From positions 36,807,819 to 36,871,818 of the forward strand of contig OY986439.1 of assembly GCA_963920525.1 (NCBI GenBank): DNA of 64,000 nt. The letters are read 5' to 3'. The notes below the pieces were generated by a model. It was not told the origin of the DNA, made no database searches, and was given only the letters and a program-made list of their open reading frames with translations. Numbering within the stretch: the stretch's first letter is position 1; every line of letters starts with the position of its first letter. The translations under genes were made by a program, and so were the position numbers. This document shows positions 45,428-56,428 of this stretch, piece by piece. Origin of the DNA: Dichetophora obliterata (lineage: Eukaryota; Arthropoda; Insecta; Diptera; Sciomyzidae).

Positions 45428-45797
45428 TTTTTTAAATTATTTGTTTGCTTGATACAATGACTATTAGGTAGCCATGATAGCTACCTATTTTCTCACGAGC
45501 TGTGACCATCAAATGTTAAACAAAAGAAAACAAAACAAACCGCGTGTGTCACACACATTGGACGCATTCAGCGGAGCCAACAATTGCACTTAAATTATGT
45601 ATATAACTGCATAATATTAATAATTAAATTTAATAATTTACTACTTTTCTGACGTTTAGAGTAAAACACATTCAGAGAAATATATCGTTCACTAAGGTAT
45701 CGCTACCATAACAGTTCACAACAGTTCTGAACGACACACGTTCTCATGACACCTAATAGTTATTGTATCATGATTGCTTGTTTGAATTTAATTTTGA
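45428..45797. repeat. 370-bp inverted repeat with GATACAAT...CTATTAGGT ends
   Basis: GATACAATGACTATTAGGT (45453) pairs with ACCTAATAGTTATTGTATC (45751). Immediately inside the left arm is a small palindrome GGTAGCCATGATAGCTACC. It may be a short non-autonomous element. Confidence 0.62.
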
Positions 45798-45844
45798 CTG
45801 CAACTGTAGTGTATATATTTGATTGATGAGTCGTTTATATTTTA

Positions 45845-45955
45845 TCACTTATATTTTGATCAAAAAATTAAGTCAAATTTTAACTTATATATTTGATTGA
45901 AAAATAAAAGTCAAATTTTAACTGTTATTTTCGTTTGAAAATTAAAAGTCGAGTT
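45845..45955. repeat. Stranded fragment of the GATC-repeat hAT
   Basis: AAGTCAAATTTTAACTTATA, TATTTGATTG and TGTTATTTTCGTTTGAAAAT match 41605-41700 and 41735-41840 closely. It lies on the other side of the LINE from its source. Confidence 0.7.
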
Positions 45956-48759
45956 CTTTTGAGAAAATTTGTTATCGCGATTATATTAAGGCGAAAGGAA
46001 CGCAGCTACTATTTGAGTCACTTTTATAGACACTGCTAACCTACAAAATTTCAAAAAAATCGGGTACACAAAAGTCCGATTTTGATCAAAATTTGTCGAA
46101 TTGATGTGGAATCTGTTTTTAACTCAAAAAAGTAGTGTATGAACTAAATTTAGCTATTGCTCTTATCTAGTCTAGAAGATGTGAAGAGCACTCCAGAAGT
46201 AGTGTACAAATTTTATTGTTTTTATTATTCTTAAAAACCGATTTCAGTGCATCTTCAAATATTTTACATTTGATGTGTTTTAAGCTTTTTACACAAAACT
46301 TTATAGTGTTTTTAACACGAATAAACACGATTTCAGCGTAAAAAATCATCAAAAAATTATTAACTTCCCAACTAATTAACTTTTCTCAAAAGTAACTTAG
46401 TTCTGTTGATTTCACCAAAACTAAAAAAATAATTCAAAATTTAATCTAACTTTTGCCTAAAATTAGCGCCAAATTCTCCTTCTTCGTTAGAAACTAGTCA
46501 AATTGTAGCTTCTAAACTCATTTCGTTTTAGATTTGATTGCAACTAGTAAATTTTCCATTAATTATTTTCCACTGCATGGAACATGAACTATCTTTTTAA
46601 AATTCTCTACGCCAAGAGACGTTGATTTATTGTTATCCCAACCTAGTATAGTTGAATTTCCTAGATCACGTATTAATTACATCAAACTGTAGATATATAA
46701 TAAAAAAATCATGTAAATTTATGCAAGGCAAAAAAATGTTTGTTTCTCTTTTTTTTTTATTAGAAGAACAATAGAGCTGCACGCAAATAAAAAATATGCT
46801 TAAAAGCAGACTCGGTATCCGCCTGCCTATAACAAGAATAGCACTTTTTAAATCAAAACAGAAAATATGGCAACCATGCGCGTAACGCATACAAAAGTAG
46901 GTACTCGTACTTATTAAAAGGAAAAAAAAATTACAATTATAACATTTATCTTAGAAATAGTAAAAAAAAAACTATGAAAAAATTGTTTGCTCTTAGTTCT
47001 AATCATATTTAATGATGTGCGATGGAGTTGCTGATGCTGCTGTTTCAGTTGATAACATTTAAATGTTGGCATAGTCGCAAGAACGGTCGGTTGTTTGGCT
47101 GGTTGGTCGACTGCAATCACGATTGCATGGTATCATTGTGCCAACTCTACACCTTCTTAATAACTAGCATTTTAACTTGAATGCCTGACAAGCCGTTGTA
47201 GCAGCCATTTATAAAGTAGAGTTTTTCAACGCTATCTCTAGCCAACATATATCCATGGAATATCACCAAAGAGAAGGCACTCTAGACTGTATGTGTGCAT
47301 GACATAGTGTTACCTGGCTATTATATTCTTATAATTTACATTGCATTCTATGCAAAATTAATGCCAAGTTGAAAAATAAATTTTCCATGCTAACAAAGTG
47401 CCAATGCCGCCAAGAAAGTCAGGATAGCAAAGTATACATTGCTGCTCTGGAATTGCTTGAAAGTATGCTTTGCAATTTGAAAAATAATGTGTAGCAATTA
47501 TTGTGGAAACAAGACGCTGAAGGCTTAGCCTGGCTCCTCATACTCACAATAACATATTTTCGTCGTTATGTGTACAAGTTATGTGTACACTTAAGAAATT
47601 TTTCTTGTCTTTTGAGAAAGTTTACCCACCCTTCCTTTTTTTTATGATATCGGCCTTTTTATGTTTATTTTATAATTGTTGCAGTAGGCTTTGGCCGTAT
47701 ACAAATTAAACACTAGTTTAATTTTGAATTTATAATTATTTTTCAATATTTCGACTAAAGTCTTAAGTCATCATCAAGACATTTGATTTGACAAAGATAG
47801 CTAGGAACATTCATCACAAAACTTAAACATTATATTAACATAATAAAAGTTAATGAAAACTTAGCTTCATGTCTATAGTCAACACATTGCACATTTATTT
47901 GTTGAAATTAGTGAAATTTTTGCCAGAAATTCTATCTCAATCTTTAGATTTTTCAAGATATTCTTTCAAAATCTTCTTACGATGTTTTTAATATTTTTTC
48001 AAATACTTTCTTTCTATTTTCATAGTTAGTCCGTTTAAAGATTGTTTAATCTTTTGCGTCTTTATTGAGTCACAATATTTTTTTAACTTAAGAATGTGAC
48101 ACTTCCATAGCCAAAAGACAATAATAGTACACTTTAAGCTTAACCCATTTCCAGCTATTGGCACATTTTTGCATCAGTAACTTTAGAATTTTTTCCAGGT
48201 GAGCGCGAAAGTGATATTACCTGGCATTGTAGAGATTATGTTAGTATGGACCTTTGACAATATACATTGTTTTTGACTTGAGTCGATTCGGTCGTTTACT
48301 TGAATTTTACGCCTATGGCGCGTCGCAATCTTTGAATTTTTTTTTTTAATTCAGGAAAAATATTTCAAATCGCAATATCGAAAATTGCTTTTCAATTCAC
48401 CTAATGAGGTAAAAATTTTAAATTTTGCCAGATAAAGTTAAGGGCCATATATAGACTCTGGACGAAGTTTCATCGATTCTGGCCCGGTAGTTAAGGAGCC
48501 GCCGGAAATGAGTTAATGTTTATATTGCAAATTGAATGATGAGAAACTGAAAGATTATCAAATGTCAAAAGAATAAAAGATAAATTTGCTATGCAGAAAA
48601 AACATTAAAAATAATTTTGCCAAAGAAAGATATGATAGTTAAAAACTAGATAATAGAAAACTATAACCAATACTACCTAGTTTTAAATAGACACAAAATA
48701 ACACTTGTGTGGAAATGTAAAGGAGACTGCTCACCTTTTGTGAACAACAAAGATAAGTT

Positions 48760-49070
48760 TTTCGATTTTTGCAAGTCTTATTCAATTGGTCAAAGAAAAT
48801 GCATTTTATTTTGCTAAAATTTTTGCAACAAATAATGCTGCAGAAGGATTTTGGTGACCAACCTCTATCAATAACAAGTGTGTTTGAGTGGTACAAGATG
48901 TTCAAAGAGAGACGTGAAAGTGTCGAAGATAAACCTCATCAAAGACTACCAATAAAAACGACGCATGTCAAGCAAATCAAGATATTTGTACTCGAAGATA
49001 GTCGGTTAGTAACACTGTACATGAATCATGAATCGGGCACTTTTTTGCAAACAACCTTACGACTTAATAT
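48760..49070 (+). pseudogene. Mariner-type transposase N-terminal relic
   Basis: The open frame from 48769 contains MLQKDFGDQPLSITSVFEWY, KMFKERRESVEDKPHQRLP and IFVLEDSRLVTLYM. This is the order of the helix-turn-helix and linker of mariner-family transposases (an AYGDEALSRTQVFEWHKRF-like segment, then GRESVEDDPRSGRP). After about 49065 the similarity stops, and no catalytic aspartates follow. So only the DNA-binding half survives, possibly cut off by later changes. The next 190 bp up to the piggyBac end contain ATGATCACC / GGTGATCAT (49154-49180), a 9-bp inverted repeat. Confidence 0.72.
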
Positions 49071-49299
49071 TTCAGCGTTAAGACATCAATCAATTTTGGA
49101 GATTATGTCCGCTATATTTGCGGTCATAACACCCAAAACAATTTTGGATATTATGATCACCCCTGCAAGAGGTGATCATACTTTTCTGCACTTTTCACAT
49201 TTTCAGCTTTATGACCTTCTTAAAAGGGTGTTTAATAAGAAAATCTTATAAAAGCAGATAAAAAAGATGTTTTTATTAATTTAACCCATTACCGCCCTC

Positions 49300-49317
49300 T
49301 GTCCCCATATGAGGACA
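49300..49317. promoter_or_regulatory. Subterminal palindrome TGTCCCCATATGAGGACA
   Basis: An inverted repeat two bases inside the left end of the piggyBac. Repeated with another centre at 49640-49657 and 51516-51533. A transposase-binding role is likely by position but not shown. Confidence 0.6.
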
Positions 49318-49620
49318 CCTGTTTAAAGAGAGACAACTATGAGTAATACCGTTATGTTTCTCCTTGTAAATACACATATGACTGCTGCAGGCTACGTGTG
49401 ATTTATAAACAAAGACACGTGGTCCTAAGAGCCAAACAAGTGTTATTTTTAGTGGTTTGTAATCTCGATATCGATTCGGTTGTTTTTGGTAAAAAAGTTT
49501 CACTGTTTTTAATTATACCAAGTGATTTAAAGTTAGTAATTCTGGGTGTATAATATCTCGATTGCGTGTAGACAAGCGTGTAATATTTGAAATAAAAAAA
49601 AGTGAAAAAATTTAAATACA

Positions 49621-49693
49621 AGGTAAGGTTTTATAGGACTGTCCCCAGTTGGGGACAATGGGCTGATCAGTAATACATATTATTATTTACCAG
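49621..49693 (+). promoter_or_regulatory. Possible 5' untranslated intron of the piggyBac gene
   Basis: AG/GTAAGG at 49620-49626, a CTGATC branch-like word near 49660 and TATTTACCAG/G ending near 49693 match fly splice signals for a roughly 70-base intron. It would remove the second palindrome and leave the ATG at 49713. Inferred from consensus only. Confidence 0.4.
49640..49657. promoter_or_regulatory. Internal palindrome TGTCCCCAGTTGGGGACA
   Basis: Second copy of the 18-bp inverted repeat, inside the putative intron and 56 bases before the start codon. Confidence 0.55.
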
Positions 49694-49712
49694 GTTCTTG
49701 AACGTCTGCAGA

Positions 49713-51506
49713 ATGGCATATCGGAATATTTTTAAATGCCACAATGACTTTTTGCAACTTGAGGAGGCCGTTAATTACATAATGGAGAACGATGACGTTG
49801 ATGAAAACTATGACATATTAGTCGTGCCTCCAAACCTTGCTGTTGTAAGTGACGAGGATGAAGGAAATGAAGATGATATGATAGATGAAACTATGCCGAA
49901 TGATGTGCCGGGAACTATTGAACTTGTTGCAAGACCACAGGATGAGAATAATTGCAACTCGGATTGGGATAATAGTGACGATGAGCCACTGTCTAGATAT
50001 ATAAAACACAAAAAAGTTGATCAAAGTGAACTTGGAGCTCCTAAATGGAGATATATTTTTCCAACCTATAGCACAACATATGATTCCAGTGGTGCAGTTA
50101 GGAGTAGAGTGGATGATTTTGTAAAAGTTATGAATGATCATTCACCTGTGGTTTTGTTTGAAAAAATTATTGATAACGATATTCTTGATTTGATAATCGA
50201 AAACAGTGTCTTATACGCCAATCAAAACAACAGACATAACTTCAATCTTGACCGGGAAGAGTTAAAACGTTTTCTGGGAATTCTATTGTTCAGTGGTTAT
50301 AACCATCTACCTACAGAGCGATCATATTGGAGTTTGGATGAAAACCTTGGGGTCCCTTTGGTCGCAAGTGCAATGAGACGAAATAGATTTTTAGAAATAA
50401 AGAAAAACTTGCACTTCGCCGATAACAGCAAAATCGTAAGTTCGACTGATAAAATGTTCAAACTGAGACCTCTTTGCAATCTAATTGAAAGAAATTCATG
50501 TCAATGGGGTGTTCTGCATGAAAGCTTGTCAGTAGACGAATCCATGATCAAATATTTTGGGCGCCATTCTGCAAAGCAGTTTATTATGGGAAAGCCAGTG
50601 CGTTTTGGTTATAAGAACTGGGCAGCAACAAGTTCAGATGGATACTGCTACGCTTTTGATGTTTATTGTGGTAAAACTGCAGAAGTAACCACTGACCCTT
50701 TAGGCGAACGAGTTGTTAAATCTTTGCTTGCGAAAATGCCTATAGTTCCAAAGGAGCACATCGTATATTTCGATAACTTCTTCACAAACTATAATTTGTT
50801 GTGTGAATTGAAACGGTTGGGATATAGAGCCACTGGTACAATACGAGATAACAGAACAAAAAAATGTCCACTTATACCCGTCAAAGAAATGAAGAAAAAG
50901 AGTTTGAGAGCAGAATATGATTATCGATTTGACAAAAATAATGAAATCGCAATAGTCCGTTGGAAAGATAACAATGTTGTTACGATGGCAACAAATTTTG
51001 ATCATATAAATCCACTAGGAAAAGTGAAACGATGGTGTAAGGATCGAAGGGAAAAGGTGGACTTCCAAATACCAAGACTCTTTGTCAATTACAACCAGGG
51101 TATGGGAGGTGTAGATCAAATGGATCAATCCATTAGCCTCTATAGAGTGTCCATAAGAGGAAAAAAGTGGTGGTGGCCTATATTTTCGTATCTATTAGAT
51201 TCGGCGGGTAGTAACGCGTGGCGGTTGCATGTTATAATATGTAAAGCTAAAAATATTCCACCGATGGACCAATTATCGTTCAGACGAAGCATTACTCGGG
51301 CGTATTTACAACCTACTACATCACGACATCGCAAATCCTCGTCCATAGTAGTTAGTGACGATCGGAAAAACAACGGCCATAACCCAGAACGCATATCAAA
51401 TCAATTACGATGTGTTGTTTGTCATGCAAAGTGTCGCTGGAGATGTGAATTATGCACAAAAACACTTTGTGTTGAACGAAGCTGCTTTGGGCAATTTCAT
51501 AATTAA
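49713..51506 (+). CDS. piggyBac-family transposase (597 aa)
   Basis: The enzyme would excise and insert the element at TTAA by a DDD hydrolysis mechanism. The ATG at 49713 is chosen; the frame is open a few codons upstream to a TTG but there is no earlier ATG. An acidic N-terminus (about 25-95) is usual for the family. The core follows: RFLGILLFSGYNHLPTERSY (about 186), SVDESMIKYFGRHS (D275), YFDNFFTNYNLL (D354) and GGVDQMDQ (D468, with D471), the three catalytic aspartates in the right order and spacing. Near the end CVVCHAKCRWRCELC and CVERSCF form the cysteine-rich domain that binds the element ends. There are no stops or frameshifts and the length is normal, so it could be active. Compared with the Trichoplusia enzyme, the catalytic aspartates sit at similar positions. 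Confidence 0.95.
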   Translation: MAYRNIFKCHNDFLQLEEAVNYIMENDDVDENYDILVVPPNLAVVSDEDEGNEDDMIDETMPNDVPGTIELVARPQDENNCNSDWDNSDDEPLSRYIKHKKVDQSELGAPKWRYIFPTYSTTYDSSGAVRSRVDDFVKVMNDHSPVVLFEKIIDNDILDLIIENSVLYANQNNRHNFNLDREELKRFLGILLFSGYNHLPTERSYWSLDENLGVPLVASAMRRNRFLEIKKNLHFADNSKIVSSTDKMFKLRPLCNLIERNSCQWGVLHESLSVDESMIKYFGRHSAKQFIMGKPVRFGYKNWAATSSDGYCYAFDVYCGKTAEVTTDPLGERVVKSLLAKMPIVPKEHIVYFDNFFTNYNLLCELKRLGYRATGTIRDNRTKKCPLIPVKEMKKKSLRAEYDYRFDKNNEIAIVRWKDNNVVTMATNFDHINPLGKVKRWCKDRREKVDFQIPRLFVNYNQGMGGVDQMDQSISLYRVSIRGKKWWWPIFSYLLDSAGSNAWRLHVIICKAKNIPPMDQLSFRRSITRAYLQPTTSRHRKSSSIVVSDDRKNNGHNPERISNQLRCVVCHAKCRWRCELCTKTLCVERSCFGQFHN

Positions 51507-51515
51507 TCTGCCCAT

Positions 51516-51533
51516 TGTCCCCATGTAGGGACA
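51516..51533. promoter_or_regulatory. Right-side palindrome TGTCCCCATGTAGGGACA
   Basis: Third copy of the 18-bp inverted repeat, 10 bases after the transposase stop codon. Confidence 0.55.
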
Positions 51534-51656
51534 AAAGTGAGCAATGAATTTTAAGTTTTTTTATGGAATCCCTTTTATTTAGTCGCTTATGAATTAATAA
51601 AAATCAATTAAAACCATTTTTGACCGACAGTTTTCTTTTGGGCGTTAATGGGTTAA

Positions 51657-51960
51657 GGTGGTCTCTTCTTAAACTTTGGAGAGTAAAAAAAGGTTTTCTT
51701 ATTAAAGTATAGTATCAATAAGATTGCCACATCATCTCATTCATTTAAAAAGAAATCTTATTAAAAAATGTTTGATAGTAGTTGTACATTTTTAATAAGA
51801 TTTTATCTATGGAATTAAAAAGATTTATCTATGGAAAATTCTAATTTTTTGGTAGTATTAATAAGGAAACCTAATAAAATAGCTCAATTAGGTGATCTTA
51901 TTGATTTTATGTGTTGGTTTTTGGCTCTGTGAAATATCAAATAAAAACAAATAAATAAAA
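51657..51960. other. A+T-rich DNA with repeated AATAAGATTT words
   Basis: AATAAGATT and its complement AATCTTATT recur several times (51717, 51753, 51798, 51896). No gene. Similar words occur on the left side of the piggyBac (49234-49247), consistent with one interrupted sequence. Confidence 0.4.
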
Positions 51961-53267
51961 TGGGTGTTTTTTATAAAGTGATACAAGTTTAAATCATAAT
52001 AAAACATAGATATATATTTTTAATATCAACGAAACGGGCTTTATTGGATAGAAAATTTTATGACATTAATGTTTAAATATGATTGCAGCCATGTGGCTGC
52101 CACGGCTGGCGCGTACAAGGCGCAATCTGGAACACCAATTTTCACAAACTTTTCGCAGCATTTGCGGCCGTATCTCGCCGATAACTCTTCGAATATTGAT
52201 TTCCAGGTGTTCAATTGTTTGTGGCTTATCGACGTAGACAAGTGACTTTACATAACCCCAAAGAAAATAATCCAATGGGGTTAAATCACACGATCTTGGG
52301 GGCCAATTGATTGGGCCATTTCGTGAAATTATTTTTTCGTCAAAAGTTTCCTTGAGTAAATCAATTGTAGCGCCCGCTGTGTGACATGTGGCTCCGTCCT
52401 GTTGGAACCACATATCAGCAAGATTAATGCCAGCTAACTGAGGTACGAAAAAACTTTGAATCATGTTCCCATACCGTTCACCATTGACAATAACATTCTG
52501 ACCATCATCGTTTTTGAAAACATATGAGCCAATGACTCTGACAGCCCATAAAGCGCACCAAACAGTAATTTTCTGTGGATGTAATGGTGTTTCGACAAAA
52601 GCTTGTGGACTCTCCTCACTCCAAATACGACAATTCTGTTTATTAACGTACCCATTCAACCAAAAATGGGCTTCATCGGAAAATAAAATTTTCCATGGAA
52701 ATTCAAAATCAATATCAATTTGTGCTTCAGCCCATTCGCCGAATTGGCGGCGCATACGATGGTCGTTTGGCTTTAATTCATGTACAAGTTGAATCTTGAA
52801 AGGTTTTAAGGCAAGATCTTTTCGTAAAATCTTCCATAAAGTGGAAGAACACAACCCCAGTTGCTGAGAACGGCGACGAATTGATTGATTAGGATCATCT
52901 TCAATGCTTTCCTGTACAGCGGCTACAGATTCTTCAGTGCGCACTGTTCGGCGTCTCACGGGATGCACATTATCAGTAACAGTAAATGTGGTCCGAAAAC
53001 GATCTATTGTTCTTCGAATTAGCAGCTCTGAAGGACGATTATGTACGCCATAAAATGGACGAAGTGCACGATAAGTTTGACGAACAGAACCATTATTTTG
53101 GTTAAAAATTTCCACAATTTGCATGCGTTAAGGCTCTGCTGTACGTCGATCCATAATGAAATGTGAAAGCAAACCAAACAAAAAGCAACTATCAGCTGTT
53201 GAATGGGTGGGTCAAATAAAGCAGTGATTCCAACTCAAAGTTGTATCACTCTATAAAAAAACACCCT
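51961..53267 (-). mobile_element. DD41D (rosa-type) mariner transposon
   Basis: The ends GGGTGTTTTTTATAAAGTGA on the left, and the complement of TCACTCTATAAAAAAACACCC on the right, form inverted repeats of about 27 bp. The flanks contain TA on both sides, but end bases differ slightly, so the exact TA boundary is uncertain. It encodes one transposase on the minus strand. Length is about 1.3 kb, usual for mariners. Confidence 0.88.
52066..53124 (-). CDS. DD41D mariner transposase (352 aa, start region damaged)
   Basis: It would cut and paste the element at TA. Helix-turn-helix regions lie near residues 10-45 and 80-105. The catalytic residues are D150 (ILFSDEAHFWLNG), D243 (WFQQDGATCHTA) and D285 (CDLTPLDYFLWG), with 41 residues between the last two. 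That spacing defines the DD41D group first described as rosa in Ceratitis. An older start lies at 53154 (MDRRTAEP), followed in the same frame by a stop at 53128-53130 where a 3-base insertion seems to have occurred. Translation could begin only at 53124, losing about ten residues. No other break is seen, so this copy may be recently inactivated or still partly active. Confidence 0.9.
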   Translation of the reverse strand: MQIVEIFNQNNGSVRQTYRALRPFYGVHNRPSELLIRRTIDRFRTTFTVTDNVHPVRRRTVRTEESVAAVQESIEDDPNQSIRRRSQQLGLCSSTLWKILRKDLALKPFKIQLVHELKPNDHRMRRQFGEWAEAQIDIDFEFPWKILFSDEAHFWLNGYVNKQNCRIWSEESPQAFVETPLHPQKITVWCALWAVRVIGSYVFKNDDGQNVIVNGERYGNMIQSFFVPQLAGINLADMWFQQDGATCHTAGATIDLLKETFDEKIISRNGPINWPPRSCDLTPLDYFLWGYVKSLVYVDKPQTIEHLEINIRRVIGEIRPQMLRKVCENWCSRLRLVRASRGSHMAAIIFKH

Positions 53268-53690
53268 TTATAATCCTCTTATGTACATCGATAACTCCTA
53301 ACAAACTTGTCCGATTGCCTTGCTTTTTTTGTCAACAGAAAGAGACTATGAACACGTAGGTGCCCATCTAAAAATAGGTGTTTTTGTAGAAAGGAGCGTG
53401 GCAATATTAGAAAAACAAAAATTTTGTACAGGGATAGGCACATATTTGAAAAATTACTGTCAAGAAAGTGGGCGTTATTAGAGAAAGGGGCGTAGAAAAC
53501 ATAATATTAAAACAATACTGTGTCTCGAATAATATTGACACTACGGTAGAAAAATTCGTTACACGATGACTTTTTTAAAACAAGATGAATAAAGTGGGCG
53601 GAATTCGGAAAGGGGCGTGTCGCTATTAGAAAAAGACTATTTTGAAGTTAATATTGACATTAGGGTACTGAAATTCAGTGCAAGAGTACC
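53268..53690. other. Unassigned DNA with GGGGCGTG words
   Basis: Repeated words of the type GGGCGT / GGAGCGTGGC (53393, 53470, 53490, 53600, 53618) suggest an old dispersed repeat; no ends or coding found. Confidence 0.35.
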
Positions 53691-55070
53691 AAAATTTTAA
53701 TGGTGATGTAAATTTCTTCCATTACCATTAAAATTTTAGTGATAATGCAATTTTTTTCTTTACCTTTAAAATTTTCCATTGCCACTAAATTGTATTAATG
53801 CATTTAGGAACTCAGCCTATTTTGACATATTTGAATTATATGGTGAATATTTAAGACCATAGCTTATGTGCAAAATTTCAAGACATTACATTTGTTTTTG
53901 TGGCATTTAAAGATATTTTACCATTTTTTTTAATTTACTTTGCATTGGAGGTATGAGTGGTTTTCATCCTATTTTATCAAAATTCATTCATATATAGTAA
54001 ACTTTTGCAACCAAAGCTTATGTGCAAATTTGAAGTGATTGCATTAGTTTTGTTGCATTTAAAAATATGTTACCATTACGTTAAAGTCACTTTGTATGGG
54101 AGGTAGGAGTGGTTTTCATCCGATTTTAACAAATTTCAAATATATGGTGTAAATTGTACTTCAAAGCTAATTTACGAAATTACAAGTCGCTATATAATTT
54201 TTTGTGGCATTTTTGGAGGTTTTATTGTTTTGATAAAGTAACTTTCATCATCATGCCTACCTCCCATGCAAAGAGACTTTTTCAAAACGGTAAAACCTCT
54301 TTACATTTCACAAAATCTTATACATAAATGAATCTGTATCTTTGCACATTAGCTTTGGATATTATAGAGAATATGTACTTTGAGTATGAAATCCAAACAA
54401 ATTGAATAAAATCCTTGCGTACGCCTACCTCCCATACAAAGTGATTATATGAAAATGTTAAAATCACTTTAAATTGAACAAAAATTAATCTTATGTCTTC
54501 AAAGCTTTGCACATAAGCTTTAACCTCAAATATACACTCTGAGGATGGAATTTATCAAAATAAAATTAAAACCACGTCTGCTTCCTATAGAAAGTGGTAT
54601 AATAAAAGTGGTGTTCATTTACTTTAAATTCCACAAAATTAAATACAATGTGCCTTATCAATAGTCATTTTAATGTCGACCCTAAATTTAGTGTAAGCTT
54701 TTTGACAACAAATTCTATAGAAATAATGTCAGAAAAGCTTACAATAAATTAAGAATAGGCATTAAATCGTAATGCCTAATGTCTTCAAATAAATTTTAAT
54801 TTTAACTATGCACTCTACGTTTGGAATTTGGTATAATAAAATGAAAACCAGCTTGCCACCCATATGAAGTGACGTCATCATAACAGCTACCTATCTTCAT
54901 AAATTTGACAAAAATTAATGTTTGAACTGTATATATTAACTGTGTATATTTTACACACAAGCTTTGGTTTCAAAACGCACTCCGAGTCTAAAATTTTTAA
55001 TATTTTAATAAAAATCACGAGCCATAAAAAGTGACGTCATCAAATAAAACTAAATTTAAACTTTAAATCG
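53691..55070. mobile_element. Foldback of inverted tandem units (approximately 200 bp)
   Basis: Units with CCAAAGCTTATGTGCAAATT, ACTTTGTATGGGAGGTAG and AGTGGTTTTCATCC run forward at 53800-54130. Their complements (GCCTACCTCCCATACAAAGT, TTTGCACATAAGCTTTAACC) run at 54260-54600 and, more degraded, to about 55040. The centre is near 54245. Ends are not defined. A related single unit is at 63086-63330. Confidence 0.65.
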
Positions 55071-56428
55071 ACTAGAACATAAGTAGTACTAGTTTTCTTT
55101 CATTTGGGCCGTAATTTCATTGCAGTTAATTGTGCCTTAAAAAATCAAATGATTTCAATTCCTTATTTCAAAATCTGATCGAAAGCTACTCTCAACATCG
55201 GTAACATTTTCAGAAAGTCTTTTATGTCATCAAAGTTTTAAAAATTTCCGAAATATATTTCAGGCCGAAAATAATATAAAGCAAGTTATATCTTTACTAT
55301 TTTGTTAGAACAAAAAAGAATTTGTTCCAAGTGTACGCTTTACATAAAGGCTTGGCTCTGTGTGACCTTAAAAAGTCGTAAAAATAGTGTTGAAATGAAT
55401 ATAAAAATAAGAATGCACGCTCTTTTCTCGCTGATAACACTTAAGTAAAGAAAAGTCAACCCATTTTTCTGCAACTTCATTTAAAACCGAACGACATTAG
55501 TTCTTCAGACATAATTTGGCTGGAACAAAGAGCTGATGTTGGCAACAAAGTTGCAAACATTTTTTATCTGCAAATTTATTTAATCTTTATGCAAATAACA
55601 TGCACTCGATTTTGAATTTAACTCCGCATTAAACGAGATTAGCTCTCTTTAATGTGAAGAATATGACAGCATTAAGTGTTAAGAATGCGCTGCGCTCTTA
55701 AAAAGCTTAAGATACTTGCGCCATTTATGTCAAGAATTTTTGTTGTTTCTTTTATTATCGCTTAATAATGTCAATGCAATAAATCTTAACTCGTTTTTCA
55801 CCATGCACACATATTTTGGCTGACGCTGCTGACTTATTTAAAATGGTTTCCTTTCAGTTTTTTGTTTTAATATTTTTTGTTTAAAATTTTTTTTTATTTT
55901 TTTAAATTATAGGCAAAAATATATTGCACTAGGTAAAACCTGTTGTTGGCACACCTGTATTTATGTCGGCTTGTGTTTATCTGTCAATTTGTCCGTCTAC
56001 CTGTCTGTTTCATTGCTTTTCACTTTGTTGAGCTTCAGTCATGCAAATCATCGGCCTGAGAATTGCTGACTGAGTTTTGGATTATAGTGTTGTTGTTCTT
56101 GTTGCTGTTGTTGTTCTTATTAATGTTGTTGTTTGAGCAACTTTGTATAGTTTAGAGTAAAAAATTTGCTTTTGGTGCGATACAAATCATTCCTAACTCA
56201 AATGCTTTGGCTATGCTTTTAGTTCAAGTTTTGCAAGAAAATTTGCCTAAATATTGTCAGTATTTAAATTGGTGCATAAATAAATTCATACATATTTGGA
56301 AAAAGTAAAACTAAATTAAATATTTGCCATGCAGTTCAGTTAATCTGCTCATTTGAAAGATGTAAGCTTGGACATTTTTAAATCGACTAAACCACTTTAT
56401 AAATATTTTTTTTACGTTTCTTTACACA
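55071..56428. other. Single-copy A+T-rich DNA
   Basis: No element or gene recognised. A TTG/GTT-rich stretch at 56087-56140 is simple sequence. Confidence 0.4.

Larger units (their letters stand above)
45297..48759. other. Mostly single-copy DNA with small repeats
   Basis: It includes a 370-bp inverted repeat (45428-45797) and a fragment of the GATC repeat (45845-45955). The remainder (46000-48759) has no gene or element recognised. Confidence 0.4.
49281..51656 (+). mobile_element. Apparently complete piggyBac-family transposon
   Basis: TTAA target duplications at 49281-49284 and 51653-51656 bracket the ends TTAACCCATTACCGCCC and TTAACCCATTAACGCCC. Subterminal 18-bp inverted repeats of the form TGTCCCC(N4)RGGGACA occur at 49300, 49640 and 51516. 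The single gene has a full-length frame with all catalytic residues. Total 2376 bp counting both TTAA copies. The MITE at 13434-13895 has matching ends. Confidence 0.93.

Noticed and set aside
47747..47778. Hammerhead-ribozyme or Penelope-like motif on the minus strand (TTGATGATGACT...AGTCGAAA)
   Set aside because: The core would be TTGATGA rather than CTGATGA and the base pair next to it in stem II (T against C) does not form. No Penelope coding sequence lies nearby.
49808..51394. Minus-strand frames within the piggyBac gene
   Set aside because: Shadows of the transposase on the plus strand.
52060..52792. Plus-strand frames within the mariner
   Set aside because: Shadows of the minus-strand transposase.
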